This document shows, one piece after another, positions 1 to 6,376 of a DNA stretch of 6,376 bases (positions are counted from its first letter, which is position 1; the number at the start of each line of letters is the position of its first letter). A model generated the notes under the pieces. The model ran no database searches. It was not told the origin of the DNA and saw nothing but the letters and a program-made list of their open reading frames with translations. The DNA is from Trueperaceae bacterium. Its GTDB lineage: Bacteria; Deinococcota; Deinococci; Deinococcales; Trueperaceae. The stretch is taken from positions 1-6,376 of the forward strand of contig SKMG01000459.1 in NCBI GenBank assembly GCA_007121175.1. The letters run 5' to 3'. The translations under genes were made by a program, and so were the position numbers.

Positions 1-1
1 C

Positions 2-112
2 GCCGCCGGCGTCCGCGGCCGCGAGCTGCGCGAGCGTCTGATGGCGGCGGGCGTCACGCGGAGCGTCGCCTACGGCCTGGCGGTGAAGCACAAGCGCGGT
101 GCGGCGCCATGA
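2..112 (+). CDS. C-terminal 36 codons of an unidentified upstream gene (partial)
   Basis: An open frame enters from the left edge and stops at TGA 110-112. It encodes a basic, alanine- and arginine-rich tail (…[27 protein letters not shown]). The composition, and the stop lying inside the start region of mfd, fit a real upstream gene in the same operon. The motif '[11 protein letters not shown]' loosely resembles the last helix of RsmI-type 16S rRNA 2'-O-methyltransferases, where an R/K…Y..AL pattern is common. It also resembles a generic helix-turn-helix, so I do not name it. The reading frame overlaps the longest mfd frame by 14 bases, which suggests translational coupling. A longer upstream sequence would settle the identity. 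Confidence 0.5.
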   Translation, partial: AAGVRGRELRERLMAAGVTRSVAYGLAVKHKRGAAP

Positions 113-3100
113 GCCGCGCTGGGGCGCGGTGAGCCCCCCCGACCACCCGGCCTCGACCGACCGAGCGCTGTCCGCGCGCGGCAGTCGGCTGCTATCGTTG
201 CCGGCGGTGGCGCGCGTGGCGCGCTTCGCCCGACATGTTGGGCCGGCGGTGCTCGTCAGCACGCCTGAGCGTGCCGGGCGGCTGGTCCATACTGGTCCCT
301 TCGGCGCGCGCAGCAGCCTCGATCCGGCTTTGAGCGATTGGCATGACCGCGCCGAGAAGGTGATCCTGACCGCCGCCCACGCTCTTGCTCCCTTCCCGAG
401 CGAACCGGAGCGCTACGCGCTGCAGCTGCAGGTCGGCACCCGGATCTCGCGCGAGGCGCTGCTCGAGCGCCTGATCGCCTACGGCTATCCGCGCGACGAG
501 GTCCCTGGCTGCACCGTGCGGGGAGACACCGTGCAGGTGTACCGGGACGCCGAAGACGTGATCCGTATCGAGATGTTCGGCGATGAGATCGACACGCTCC
601 TGCAGCGCGGCGTGCAGATCCCGGAGGTGGTGCTCTCGCCGCGCGACGTAGGCGCGCTGCTCGAGTCGGAGAGCGGCGAGGTGGAGGGCGGCGAGGCGGC
701 CGCCTGGAACTCGACGGTGCTGGCGCAGTGCCCGGGTACTGTGTTCCTCGACGCTCCCGAGTTGATGGAGGCCGAGCTCGGCGATGCCGCACCGCTGTGG
801 GCGGCGCTGGAGGGACGCGAGCTGGTGTCGTTCGGCCGCGATCCGCTGCCGCTCGAGACCGGCCTGGCCGCGGAAGAGCCGCTGCCCTACTACCGCGCCA
901 AGCTGCGCGACATGGCCGCCGACCTCGAGACCTACCTGCGCGACGGCTACAGCGTGCATCTGCTGCTCAACTTCGAGCGCACCGGTCGCTACCTGCAAGA
1001 GCGCGTGCTCGATCAGCTGCCGAGCGCTTGGCGCACGCGGGTCGAGCCGCGCCCGGGCGAGATCTCGCTCCTGCTCGCGCCGCGTCTCGAGGGCGGCTAC
1101 CGAGATCCGGAGCGGCGCGAAGTGGTGCTGACCGAGGACCTGCTCTACGGCTACCAGGGCGATCGCGCCCGTGCCAAGCTGCGCGGCAAGCGCGTCCACG
1201 ACCCGACGGCGTTGCAGGTCGGCGACTACCTCATCCACCCCGACCACGGCGTGGGTCGCTTCCTCGGGCTCGAGGCCCGACGTGTCGTCGGCGTCACCCG
1301 CGACTACCTGCGCCTCGCCTACGCCGGTGAGGGGAAGCTCTACCTGCCGATGGAGCAGCTGCCGCTGCTGCGGCGGCATCCTGGCAGCAGCGACGATCCG
1401 CCGCGGCTCTCGACGCTCGGTACCAACGAGTGGGCGCGCGCCCGCGAGCGGGCCCGCGCCGGTGCCGAGCGGCTGGCGGCGGAGCTGATCAAGACCTATG
1501 CGGCGCGGCAGGTGGCGACCGGGATCGCGTATCCGCCTGTTCCGGACTGGGATCCGCTGATCACCCACAACGCTGGTTTCGAGCTCACCGTCGACCAGCG
1601 CAAGGCCCTGGCAGACACCTTTGCAGACATGGAGCGGCCCGTCCCCATGGACCGGCTGATCTCGGGCGACGTCGGCTTCGGCAAGACCGAGATCGCCCTG
1701 CGGGCGGCGCACCGCGTGATCGGTCACGGTCGCCAGGCCGCGATGCTGGTGCCGACGACGGTGCTGGCCAGCCAGCACTACGCCACCTTCAGCGAGCGCT
1801 ATGCCGGCCTGCCCGTCAACGTCGCCATGCTGTCGCGCTTCAGCAGCGAGGCCGAGGCGAGAGCGGTGAGCGCCGGGCTCGCCGACGGCAGCATCGACGT
1901 GGTGGTCGGGACGCATCGGCTGCTGTCGGAGGGCGTGACGTTCAAGCGGTTGGGGCTGGTCGTGGTCGACGAGGAGCATCGCTTCGGAGTCGCGCAGAAG
2001 GAGCGCCTGAAGGCGCTGAAGGCCGACGTCGACGTCGTCTCGCTCTCGGCCACGCCGATCCCCCGGACGCTCTACATGAGCTTGGTCGGCTTGCGTGACG
2101 TGTCGCAGATCACCACCGCGCCGGAGGGGCGCAAGCCCATCCAGACGGTCCTGCAGCCCTACGATCCGCGCACGGTACGCGAGGCGATCGTGTTCGAGCT
2201 CGAGCGTAACGGCAAGGTCTACTACATCCACGACCGCATCGGCTCGATGAGCCTCCGTGGCCGCACCCTGTCCCAGCTGGTGCCCGAGGCCCGCATCGGC
2301 GTCGCGCACGGTCAGATGGGCAGCGACGAGCTCGAAGAGGTGATGCTCGGCTTCCAGCAGGGCGCCTTCGACGTGCTGCTCGCCACCACCATCGTCGAGT
2401 CGGGGCTCGACGTCGGCGGCGCCAACACGCTCGTCATCGAGCGCGCCGACCGTCTCGGGCTGGCGCAGCTCTACCAGCTGCGCGGCCGGGTGGGGCGCCG
2501 CCGCACCGAGGCGTGGGCCTACCTGCTCTACCCGGGCAAGACCACCGAGGCGGCGCAGCGACGCCTCTACGCCATCGCGGAGCTCGACGACCTCGGTAGC
2601 GGCCACCGCCTCGCGGAGAAGGACATGGAGATCCGCGGCGTCGGGAACCTGCTCGGCCCGGAGCAGCACGGCCAGATCGCCGCGGTCTCGCTCGAGGTGT
2701 ACACCGAGATGCTAGCTGAAGCCATCGCCGCGCTCAAGGGTGAGCAGGCGGCGGAGGGAGCGCCCCGCGTGGCGCTGGACCTGGCCGTCGATGCGCGCCT
2801 GTCGCCCGCCTACATCGCCTCCGACGAGGAGCGCATCGCCTTCTACGGACGCTTCGCCGAGGCCCCCAACCTCGCCGCCGTGTCGCGGGTGGCGCGGGAG
2901 CTACGGGAGCGTTATGGGCCCTTCCCGACCGAGGTGAAAGCCTTCGTCGAGCTCGCGAAGCTGCGCCACTTGGCCGCGGGGCGCGGCGTGGCCACCATCA
3001 CCGAGCACATGACCGACGTACAGATCGCCTTCCACGGCGACAGCCTGGACTACGACGCCCGCCGAATCCGGGAGCTGCGCTTCCAGGTGGAGCCGACGCG

Positions 3101-3194
3101 CTACCCGCCCGGCTTCTCGATCAAGAAGCGCGGGCTCGGCACCCCCGAGGCGCTGATCGGGGCCGTGACCGACGTCCTGTTCGCCTGCGCCTGA
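99..3194 (+). CDS. mfd: Transcription-repair coupling factor Mfd (short N-terminal form)
   Basis: This is an ATP-dependent DNA translocase that pushes RNA polymerase off lesions and recruits UvrA for transcription-coupled repair. Seen in order: a remnant UvrB-like module (about 30-170, with the VRG…[10 protein letters not shown] segment); an RNA-polymerase-interaction (CarD-like Tudor) domain at about 370-425 ([15 protein letters not shown]); a relay helix (about 435-475); and an SF2 translocase. The translocase has Walker [10 protein letters not shown] (523-531, Lys529), DEEH (624-627), SATPIPRTL (650-658), TTIVESGLD (763-771), QLRGRVGR (793-800) and the TRG segment around [12 protein letters not shown] (842-853). 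The autoregulatory D7 domain runs from about 885 to the end. All ATPase motifs are intact. At 1031 residues it is about 115 shorter than the E. coli protein (1148), nearly all of it before the Tudor domain. GTG 99 is the longest start and GTG 129 a good alternative; neither has a strong Shine-Dalgarno. Function is secure; the exact start is not. Confidence 0.96.
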   Translation: MRRHEPRWGAVSPPDHPASTDRALSARGSRLLSLPAVARVARFARHVGPAVLVSTPERAGRLVHTGPFGARSSLDPALSDWHDRAEKVILTAAHALAPFPSEPERYALQLQVGTRISREALLERLIAYGYPRDEVPGCTVRGDTVQVYRDAEDVIRIEMFGDEIDTLLQRGVQIPEVVLSPRDVGALLESESGEVEGGEAAAWNSTVLAQCPGTVFLDAPELMEAELGDAAPLWAALEGRELVSFGRDPLPLETGLAAEEPLPYYRAKLRDMAADLETYLRDGYSVHLLLNFERTGRYLQERVLDQLPSAWRTRVEPRPGEISLLLAPRLEGGYRDPERREVVLTEDLLYGYQGDRARAKLRGKRVHDPTALQVGDYLIHPDHGVGRFLGLEARRVVGVTRDYLRLAYAGEGKLYLPMEQLPLLRRHPGSSDDPPRLSTLGTNEWARARERARAGAERLAAELIKTYAARQVATGIAYPPVPDWDPLITHNAGFELTVDQRKALADTFADMERPVPMDRLISGDVGFGKTEIALRAAHRVIGHGRQAAMLVPTTVLASQHYATFSERYAGLPVNVAMLSRFSSEAEARAVSAGLADGSIDVVVGTHRLLSEGVTFKRLGLVVVDEEHRFGVAQKERLKALKADVDVVSLSATPIPRTLYMSLVGLRDVSQITTAPEGRKPIQTVLQPYDPRTVREAIVFELERNGKVYYIHDRIGSMSLRGRTLSQLVPEARIGVAHGQMGSDELEEVMLGFQQGAFDVLLATTIVESGLDVGGANTLVIERADRLGLAQLYQLRGRVGRRRTEAWAYLLYPGKTTEAAQRRLYAIAELDDLGSGHRLAEKDMEIRGVGNLLGPEQHGQIAAVSLEVYTEMLAEAIAALKGEQAAEGAPRVALDLAVDARLSPAYIASDEERIAFYGRFAEAPNLAAVSRVARELRERYGPFPTEVKAFVELAKLRHLAAGRGVATITEHMTDVQIAFHGDSLDYDARRIRELRFQVEPTRYPPGFSIKKRGLGTPEALIGAVTDVLFACA

Positions 3195-3231
3195 GGGGGA
3201 GGGGAACGCCGAAGAGCCCCAGCTCCCACGA

Positions 3232-3268
3232 GCGGGCGCCCGGGAGGTCGTGCCTCCCGGGCGCCCGC
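3232..3268. terminator. Bidirectional hairpin between convergent mfd and exported-protein gene
   Basis: The arms 3232-3247 (GCGGGCGCCCGGGAGG) and 3253-3268 are perfect 16-base reverse complements around a 5-base loop (TCGTG). The stem begins 37 bases after the mfd stop and lies 18 bases beyond the stop of the minus-strand gene, so it serves both ends. Neither side is followed by a run of T, so it is not a canonical intrinsic terminator. It may terminate by stem strength alone, need a factor, or protect 3' ends. Its position between convergent genes supports a terminator role. Confidence 0.75.
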
Positions 3269-3286
3269 ATCACGCCAGCGTTTCGC

Positions 3287-3760
3287 TCAGAAGTGCCAGT
3301 TGAAGCCGAGGCGGCCGATCAGTCCGGCGGTGAAGGTGGGAAGCACGCGGATGGCCGGGCCGAGCTCGAGGAAGACGCCGCCCTCGGGCAGGTTGAGCTC
3401 GCCCAAGCGGTACTCGGCGCCGACGAAGGCGTCGATGCTGAAGCCGACCGCCGCCGCGCCGACGGCGATGTTCGGTCCGGCACCGGCGTAGACGTCGAGC
3501 GGTACCAGACCGGTATCGACGTTCAGGCCATACAGGACGTCGACGCCGAGGCCGATGCCGGTGCCGACGTCAGCCGGGGCGATGTAGGCGAAGCCGAGGT
3601 TGCCGCGGACGTCTAGGTTGGGGAAGACGTTCTCGACACCGAAGTGGACTTGGGCGCCAGGGTAGCCGCCGCTGATGCCCGCCCAGAAACCCGACTGGGC
3701 GAAGGCGCCGCCGGCGCCGAGCGCGGCGATGGCGATGAGGGAGATGAGGAGCTTACGCAT
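3287..3760 (-). CDS. Small exported beta-rich protein, putative outer-membrane or periplasmic protein
   Basis: The 157-residue product begins with a clear Sec signal peptide: basic MRK, a hydrophobic core of about 15 residues, and an AFA|Q cleavage site after residue 21. The mature part of about 136 residues is glycine-rich. Alternating short hydrophobic and polar stretches (for example LGFAYIAPADVGTGIGLGVD, then VDVLYGL, LDVYAGAG, FLELGPAI and GRLGFNWHF) fit a small, perhaps 8-strand, beta-barrel. The last residue is phenylalanine, as in many proteins inserted by the BAM machinery. There is almost no lysine and no cysteine in the mature part. ATG 3760 is preceded by GGAGGG at 3766-3771, six or so bases upstream, and by an extended -10 promoter, so it can be transcribed on its own. 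I recognise no named family; similar small 'hypothetical' barrels occur in Deinococcota, but that is recollection, not a search. Export is well supported; the barrel is an inference. Confidence 0.75.
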   Translation of the reverse strand: MRKLLISLIAIAALGAGGAFAQSGFWAGISGGYPGAQVHFGVENVFPNLDVRGNLGFAYIAPADVGTGIGLGVDVLYGLNVDTGLVPLDVYAGAGPNIAVGAAAVGFSIDAFVGAEYRLGELNLPEGGVFLELGPAIRVLPTFTAGLIGRLGFNWHF

Positions 3761-3809
3761 GCGGACCCTCCAAGGTGAACTGAGAAACGGGATGCTTCTC
3801 GTCTACCAC

Positions 3810-3818
3810 GTTATATCA
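3810..3818 (-). promoter_or_regulatory. Extended -10 promoter of the small exported-protein gene
   Basis: Read on the minus strand, the bases are TGATATAAC, an extended -10 (TG-n-TATAAC, five of six to TATAAT) in otherwise very GC-rich DNA. No good -35 hexamer lies 16-19 bases upstream, which is tolerated when the TG extension is present. The start of transcription would fall near 3803, giving a leader of about 43 bases before ATG 3760, with the GGAGGG Shine-Dalgarno near its end. Read-through from era and the GIY-YIG gene is also possible, since no hairpin is evident in 3819-3884. Confidence 0.55.
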
Positions 3819-3884
3819 CGATCGCGGCGCGGTTTCGGGTGGGAATGGTTACAGGCGGGGCACACGCGAGATGAGGAAATCGCC

Positions 3885-4238
3885 TCACTCGCGGCTGCTC
3901 GAACGTTCGCGCCAGCGCCGCAGCGCGTCGCGCGGCAGCGGCCGCGCACGGTTGCACGACGGCAACCGGCCGCAGCGCCGCAGGTGCTCGGCCATGAGTG
4001 ACGCCTCATCCGCTTGTGGCACGCGGCTGTATCGGTAGCGCCAGAACATGGCCCGCTCGCGAATGCATCCGAGCCTCGTGAGGTGTTGACGTACCCGATT
4101 CGGCACGTCGATGGCCGACTGGCCGATGTAGATGCAGTGCCGCTGCCCATCGGCCAGTTCGTACACCCCCGGCATCGCGTCGCGCCCGCGCGGCGGCGGC
4201 AGCCTCTCCAGCCGTCTCCAGCGTCCGGCGATCGGCAC
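3885..4238 (-). CDS. Small GIY-YIG-domain protein (probable nuclease), coupled to era
   Basis: From GTG 4238 the product has 117 residues. It carries the GIY-YIG hallmarks: G-V-Y (24-26), ten residues, Y-I-G (37-39), then the arginine of the RxxQH segment (Arg48, His52), the metal-binding glutamate in DEASLMAEHL (Glu78), and the late LPSCN (Asn96). These match the positions of catalytic residues in GIY-YIG nucleases (such as UvrC N-domain or homing endonucleases), so the fold is probably active. There is no extra DNA-binding domain; flanks are arginine-rich. The gene starts one base after the era stop (TGA 4240-4242), with GAGG 4245-4248 six bases upstream, which is why I prefer this start to ATG 4271 inside era. 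The proline-rich lead of about 20 residues could also be dispensable, with a start at ATG (Met22). Substrate unknown; a role in repair, RNA processing or defence cannot be decided from sequence. Confidence 0.82.
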   Translation of the reverse strand: MPIAGRWRRLERLPPPRGRDAMPGVYELADGQRHCIYIGQSAIDVPNRVRQHLTRLGCIRERAMFWRYRYSRVPQADEASLMAEHLRRCGRLPSCNRARPLPRDALRRWRERSSSRE

Positions 4239-4239
4239 C

Positions 4240-5241
4240 TCAGGCCTCGTAGCCGAGCTCGCGCAGCGCATCCCGGTCGTCGCGCCAGGCGCGACGAACG
4301 ATCACCTCGAGATCGAGGTAGACGCGCTGCTGCAGGAAGATCTCGAGCTGCTTGCGGGCGGTGCGGCCGATCTCCTTGATCATTGCGCCGCCGCGACCGA
4401 GCACGATCGGCCGATGCCCCTGCTTCTCGACCCAGATCTCGGCGTGCAGGTAGAGCGGCTCGCCGCCGGCCTCGTCGCCCTCGCGCCACTCGTCCACCAC
4501 CACGGCCACGGCATAGGGGAGCTCCTGACGCAGGTGCGTCATGACGCTCTCGCGGATCAGCTCGGCGGCCCAGACCTCCCGCGGCTGATCGCTACGCACG
4601 TCCTCGGGGAAGTAGAACGGGCTCTCGGGTAGCAGTTCGAGGAGGTCGTCGCGCAGCGCGTAGACGTCGTCCGGGTCATTCAGCGCCGAGATGCTGATCA
4701 CCCGCTCCGCGCCCGGCGCCAGGTCGCGATAGAGCGACAGCGCCTCGTCCGGGTACTTCGCCGCGTCGACCTTGTTGCCGATGAGCCACACGCGCGTGCC
4801 GGGCTCGAGACCCTTCAACAGCCGCGCCACGTCCCGGTCCTCGTCGCTCGGGGGACGGCGTAGGTCGACCACCCAGAGCACCGCCTCGACGTCGATGACG
4901 CTCTCGCGCACCGCGCGGTTCATCGCGCCGTCGAGCCGGGTGACGCCGCGATGGTACCCGGGAGTGTCGACGAAGACGAGCTGGCGCTGCTCGGAGGAGT
5001 AGATGCCGCGCACCCCCCGGCGCGTCGTCTGCGGCTTACTGGTGATCGGCGCGACCTTCACGCCCAGGATGGTGTTGAGCAGGGTCGACTTACCGACGTT
5101 CGGCTTGCCGACGATCGCGACGAAGCCCGCGCGGCTGATGCCGGTCTCGTGGTGCTCCACGGTGTCGTCGGCCGCCCGCTGCCCGGATCTCGGGGGCTGA
5201 TCGGATGGTGCGCTGTGATCGTCGAGCTGATCGTCGGTCAT
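4240..5241 (-). CDS. era: GTPase Era, 16S rRNA-binding 30S assembly factor
   Basis: Era binds GTP and the 3' end of 16S rRNA and checks late 30S subunit maturation at the membrane and cytosol. The 333-residue product has the complete Ras-like G domain: G1 GKPNVGKST (45-53), G2 region KPQTTRRGVRGI (69-80), G3 DTPG (92-95), G4 NKVD (156-159) and G5 SALN (185-188). The C-terminal KH domain has the GxxG loop as GRGG (282-285) with IKEIGRTARKQLE after it, and ends in the typical VRRAWRDD…LGY tail. It is about 30 residues longer than usual; the excess is an acidic, histidine-containing N-terminal leader (1-35) with no obvious signal or helix. ATG 5241 has GGAAGGGA (5247-5254) five bases upstream, which supports the full-length start. 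era lies downstream of tRNA-fMet and is followed by the GIY-YIG gene. No convincing promoter is seen between the tRNA hairpin and era, so read-through past the hairpin is possible. Confidence 0.97.
   Translation of the reverse strand: MTDDQLDDHSAPSDQPPRSGQRAADDTVEHHETGISRAGFVAIVGKPNVGKSTLLNTILGVKVAPITSKPQTTRRGVRGIYSSEQRQLVFVDTPGYHRGVTRLDGAMNRAVRESVIDVEAVLWVVDLRRPPSDEDRDVARLLKGLEPGTRVWLIGNKVDAAKYPDEALSLYRDLAPGAERVISISALNDPDDVYALRDDLLELLPESPFYFPEDVRSDQPREVWAAELIRESVMTHLRQELPYAVAVVVDEWREGDEAGGEPLYLHAEIWVEKQGHRPIVLGRGGAMIKEIGRTARKQLEIFLQQRVYLDLEVIVRRAWRDDRDALRELGYEA
4245..4248 (-). promoter_or_regulatory. Shine-Dalgarno within the end of era that sets the GIY-YIG start
   Basis: On the minus strand GAGG lies in the next-to-last sense codons of era and is followed by six bases, including the era stop, before GTG 4238. 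This spacing is near optimal and fits ribosomes terminating on era and re-starting on the GIY-YIG gene. ATG 4271, the longest alternative, would place 30 bases of overlap inside era and shows no comparable site. Confidence 0.55.
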
Positions 5242-5321
5242 GTCGGTCCCTTCCGCGGCTGATCGGCTCCGCCGGAGCGAACCGGCGCTGCGGTGGCTTC
5301 ACCTACGATCCTAGACCATAC

Positions 5322-5354
5322 GCAACGAGGGCCCCGAATCGGGGCCCTCGTTGC
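5322..5354 (-). terminator. Perfect hairpin four bases after tRNA-fMet
   Basis: The sequence 5322-5337 (GCAACGAGGGCCCCGA) is the exact reverse complement of 5339-5354. Allowing a physical loop, this gives a 14-bp stem with a 5-base loop. It starts four bases beyond the tRNA CCA end on the minus strand, where a transcript terminator is expected. The bases that follow (GTATGG) are not a T-run, so termination may be partial, leaving some transcription into era. The same stem could also define the tRNA 3' trailer for processing. Being symmetric, it would also act on any plus-strand transcript. Confidence 0.7.
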
Positions 5355-5358
5355 TGCG

Positions 5359-5435
<77 letters not shown>

Positions 5436-5449
5436 GCGGCGCAAAGATG

Positions 5450-5479
5450 ATGGTACACCTTGGCCTGATCACGTGTCAA
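5450..5479 (-). promoter_or_regulatory. Sigma-70-type promoter of tRNA-fMet
   Basis: On the minus strand a perfect -35 TTGACA (5479-5474) is followed after 18 bases by TACCAT (5455-5450; four of six to TATAAT). A start near 5443 would give a leader of about eight bases before the mature tRNA 5' end, typical for stable RNA genes. No other candidate precedes the tRNA as well placed. A GC-rich discriminator (GCGCCGC) follows the start, as is common in stringently controlled stable-RNA promoters. Confidence 0.7.
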
Positions 5480-5492
5480 CGCGCCGCGAACG

Positions 5493-5511
5493 CGGACGGG
5501 CCGATCGTCCG
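5493..5511 (-). terminator. Weak hairpin between the SDR gene and the tRNA promoter
   Basis: CGGACG (5493-5498) and CGTCCG (5506-5511) can pair as a 6-bp stem with a 7-base loop, 26 bases after the SDR stop and 14 bases before the tRNA -35. It has no T-run and is much weaker than the other two hairpins, so in such GC-rich DNA it may be chance. It is the only candidate for ending the SDR transcript. Confidence 0.25.
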
Positions 5512-5536
5512 GCAGGCGCGAGCTACCGGTCGCGGT

Positions 5537-6337
5537 TCACTGCCCGCCGGTCACCTCGAGATTGACCCCGGTCACGTACGAGGTCTCATCGGAGAGCAGC
5601 AGCATGACCGCGTTGGCGACCTCCTCGAGACTACCCAAGCGCCGCATCGGCACTGAGTCGATCATCTGCCGCTCCACCACCTGCGGATCGCTGTCGAAGA
5701 ACTGCGATCCCGCCGCCGCCTGCAGCTCGGTCTGGCGCGTCCACATGAAGCCGGGCCCGATGAGCGACGGCGAGATCGCGTTGACGCGCACGCCGTCGGG
5801 GGCGAGGTCGCGAGCGGCGGTCTTGGTGATGCCGATGACCGCGAACTTCGACGCGCCGTAGGCCAGCATGTTCGGCGGACCGATGATCCCGGCGTAGGAG
5901 GCGGTGTTCACGATCGCCCCGCCCCCGGCCTCGCGCATGTGCCGGGAGACCGCCCTCAGCACGTTGAAGACCCCTAGTACGTTGACGTCGATCACCGTGC
6001 GAAAGTCGTCGTACGGATAGTCCGGGGTCCTGACGAACAGCCCCTGGTAGCCGGCGTTGTTGAACAGGTAGTCGATGCGGCCGAAACGAGCGATGGCGGC
6101 TGACACCGCCGCGTCGACCTGGCCCGGATCGGTGACATCGCAGTGGAACGGCTCGACCTCGCTGCCGGTTGCGCGCAAGGCATCGACGGCAACGGCCAGC
6201 TTGGCCTCGTCGACGTCGACCAGGGCGACCTTGCCCCCACTGGTCGCGAAGCGCCGCGCCACGGCGTGGCCGATGTCGCCCGCACCGCCGGTCACCAAGA
6301 GCGTCGTGCCGCTGAAGTCGTAGGTGGCCGTGGACAT
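5537..6337 (-). CDS. SDR-family NAD-dependent oxidoreductase, probable polyol/sugar dehydrogenase
   Basis: This 266-residue protein is a classical short-chain dehydrogenase/reductase. It shows the cofactor loop TGGAGDIG (16-23), Asp41 after beta-2 (which favours NAD over NADP), NNAG (93-96), and the full catalytic tetrad Asn119, Ser147, Tyr160 and Lys164 (YGASK). The C-terminal half has a distinct substrate-loop segment (GPGFMWTRQTELQAAAGSQFF, about 194-214, then PQVVERQMIDSVPMRR). This pattern is, as far as I recall, shared with SDRs in sugar-alcohol catabolic loci, so an alcohol or polyol substrate is a fair guess. The substrate is not shown by the sequence. ATG 6337 has GGAGAG (6344-6349) six bases upstream. 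An open frame ends three bases before this ATG, so it looks like an internal operon gene. The C-terminus (EVTGGQ) is complete. Confidence 0.93.
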   Translation of the reverse strand: MSTATYDFSGTTLLVTGGAGDIGHAVARRFATSGGKVALVDVDEAKLAVAVDALRATGSEVEPFHCDVTDPGQVDAAVSAAIARFGRIDYLFNNAGYQGLFVRTPDYPYDDFRTVIDVNVLGVFNVLRAVSRHMREAGGGAIVNTASYAGIIGPPNMLAYGASKFAVIGITKTAARDLAPDGVRVNAISPSLIGPGFMWTRQTELQAAAGSQFFDSDPQVVERQMIDSVPMRRLGSLEEVANAVMLLLSDETSYVTGVNLEVTGGQ

Positions 6338-6340
6338 GGT

Positions 6341-6376
6341 TCACTCTCCAGCATTGAGTCCGAAGATGCTCGGCAG
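6341..6376 (-). CDS. Possible C-terminal 11 codons of the gene upstream of the SDR (partial)
   Basis: On the minus strand one frame runs from the window edge through L-P-S-I-F-G-L-N-A-G-E to a TGA at 6341-6343, three bases before the SDR start. The SDR Shine-Dalgarno lies over the last codons. Such tight spacing is what one expects of an operon, but 36 bases are too few to prove coding, and no family can be named. Confidence 0.35.
   Translation of the reverse strand: MPSIFGLNAGE

Noticed and set aside
728..1330. Plus-strand 200-codon frame inside mfd
   Set aside because: It is an out-of-frame alanine/arginine-rich reading of the mfd D1b-D3 region, whose own frame is intact.
192..2669. An 825-codon open frame on the minus strand opposite mfd
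   Set aside because: It is antisense to the conserved Mfd frame throughout, shows no recognisable domain, and is the common by-product of strong third-position GC bias.
3803..4489. A 228-codon minus-strand frame overlapping era and the GIY-YIG gene, ending in a zinc-ribbon-like CPACNH motif
   Set aside because: Nearly all of it is a shifted reading of era and the GIY-YIG gene, with arginine-rich low-complexity product. The CPAC motif falls in the non-coding gap after the GIY-YIG stop; a frameshifted C-terminal extension cannot be excluded but nothing else supports it.
4132..4632. Plus-strand 166-codon frame opposite the end of era
   Set aside because: It is antisense to the Era KH domain and has no Shine-Dalgarno or domain signature.
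5255..5320. TATGGT and TAGGAT as a possible era -10 element
   Set aside because: Neither has a plausible -35 hexamer at 16-19 bases nor a correctly placed TG extension; the upstream sequence is the GC-rich stem.

Overview
This is a GC-rich (visibly about two thirds G+C) bacterial chromosomal window with a housekeeping character. The diagnostic genes are a transcription-repair coupling factor (mfd), the ribosome-assembly GTPase era and an initiator tRNA (fMet, C1-A72 mismatch, CCA encoded in the DNA). A small secreted, beta-rich, phenylalanine-terminated protein suggests a cell with an outer membrane. The unusually lean N-terminal half of Mfd, the high GC and the small exported beta protein would fit a Deinococcota lineage (for example Truepera-like). 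That placement is inference only and needs a phylogeny of Mfd or Era.

Layout. On the + strand, the last 36 codons of an unidentified upstream gene (2-112) run into mfd (99-3194), probably translationally coupled. mfd converges on a minus-strand block and the two are separated by a perfect 16-bp-stem hairpin (3232-3268). Everything right of that is on the minus strand. In transcription order (right to left) this is: the last 11 codons of an upstream gene (6341-6376), an SDR-family oxidoreductase (5537-6337), a promoter and the initiator tRNA (5359-5435), a second perfect hairpin (5322-5354), era (4240-5241), a small GIY-YIG-domain protein one base after the era stop (3885-4238), an extended -10 promoter, and the small exported protein (3287-3760).

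How they fit together. Mfd removes stalled RNA polymerase and recruits UvrA to DNA lesions. Era and tRNA-fMet both serve 30S maturation and translation initiation. The GIY-YIG protein is a probable small nuclease co-translated with era; whether it acts on DNA or RNA cannot be told from the sequence. The SDR is a probable NAD-dependent polyol/sugar dehydrogenase belonging to a catabolic operon that enters from the right edge. The exported protein is an orphan with its own promoter.

I found no mobile element, CRISPR array, phage or defence cassette. The less ordinary points are the shortened Mfd N-terminus, the era-coupled GIY-YIG protein, the exported beta protein, and two near-identical-architecture hairpins that lack U-tracts. 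No stretch longer than 300 bases lacks a gene.
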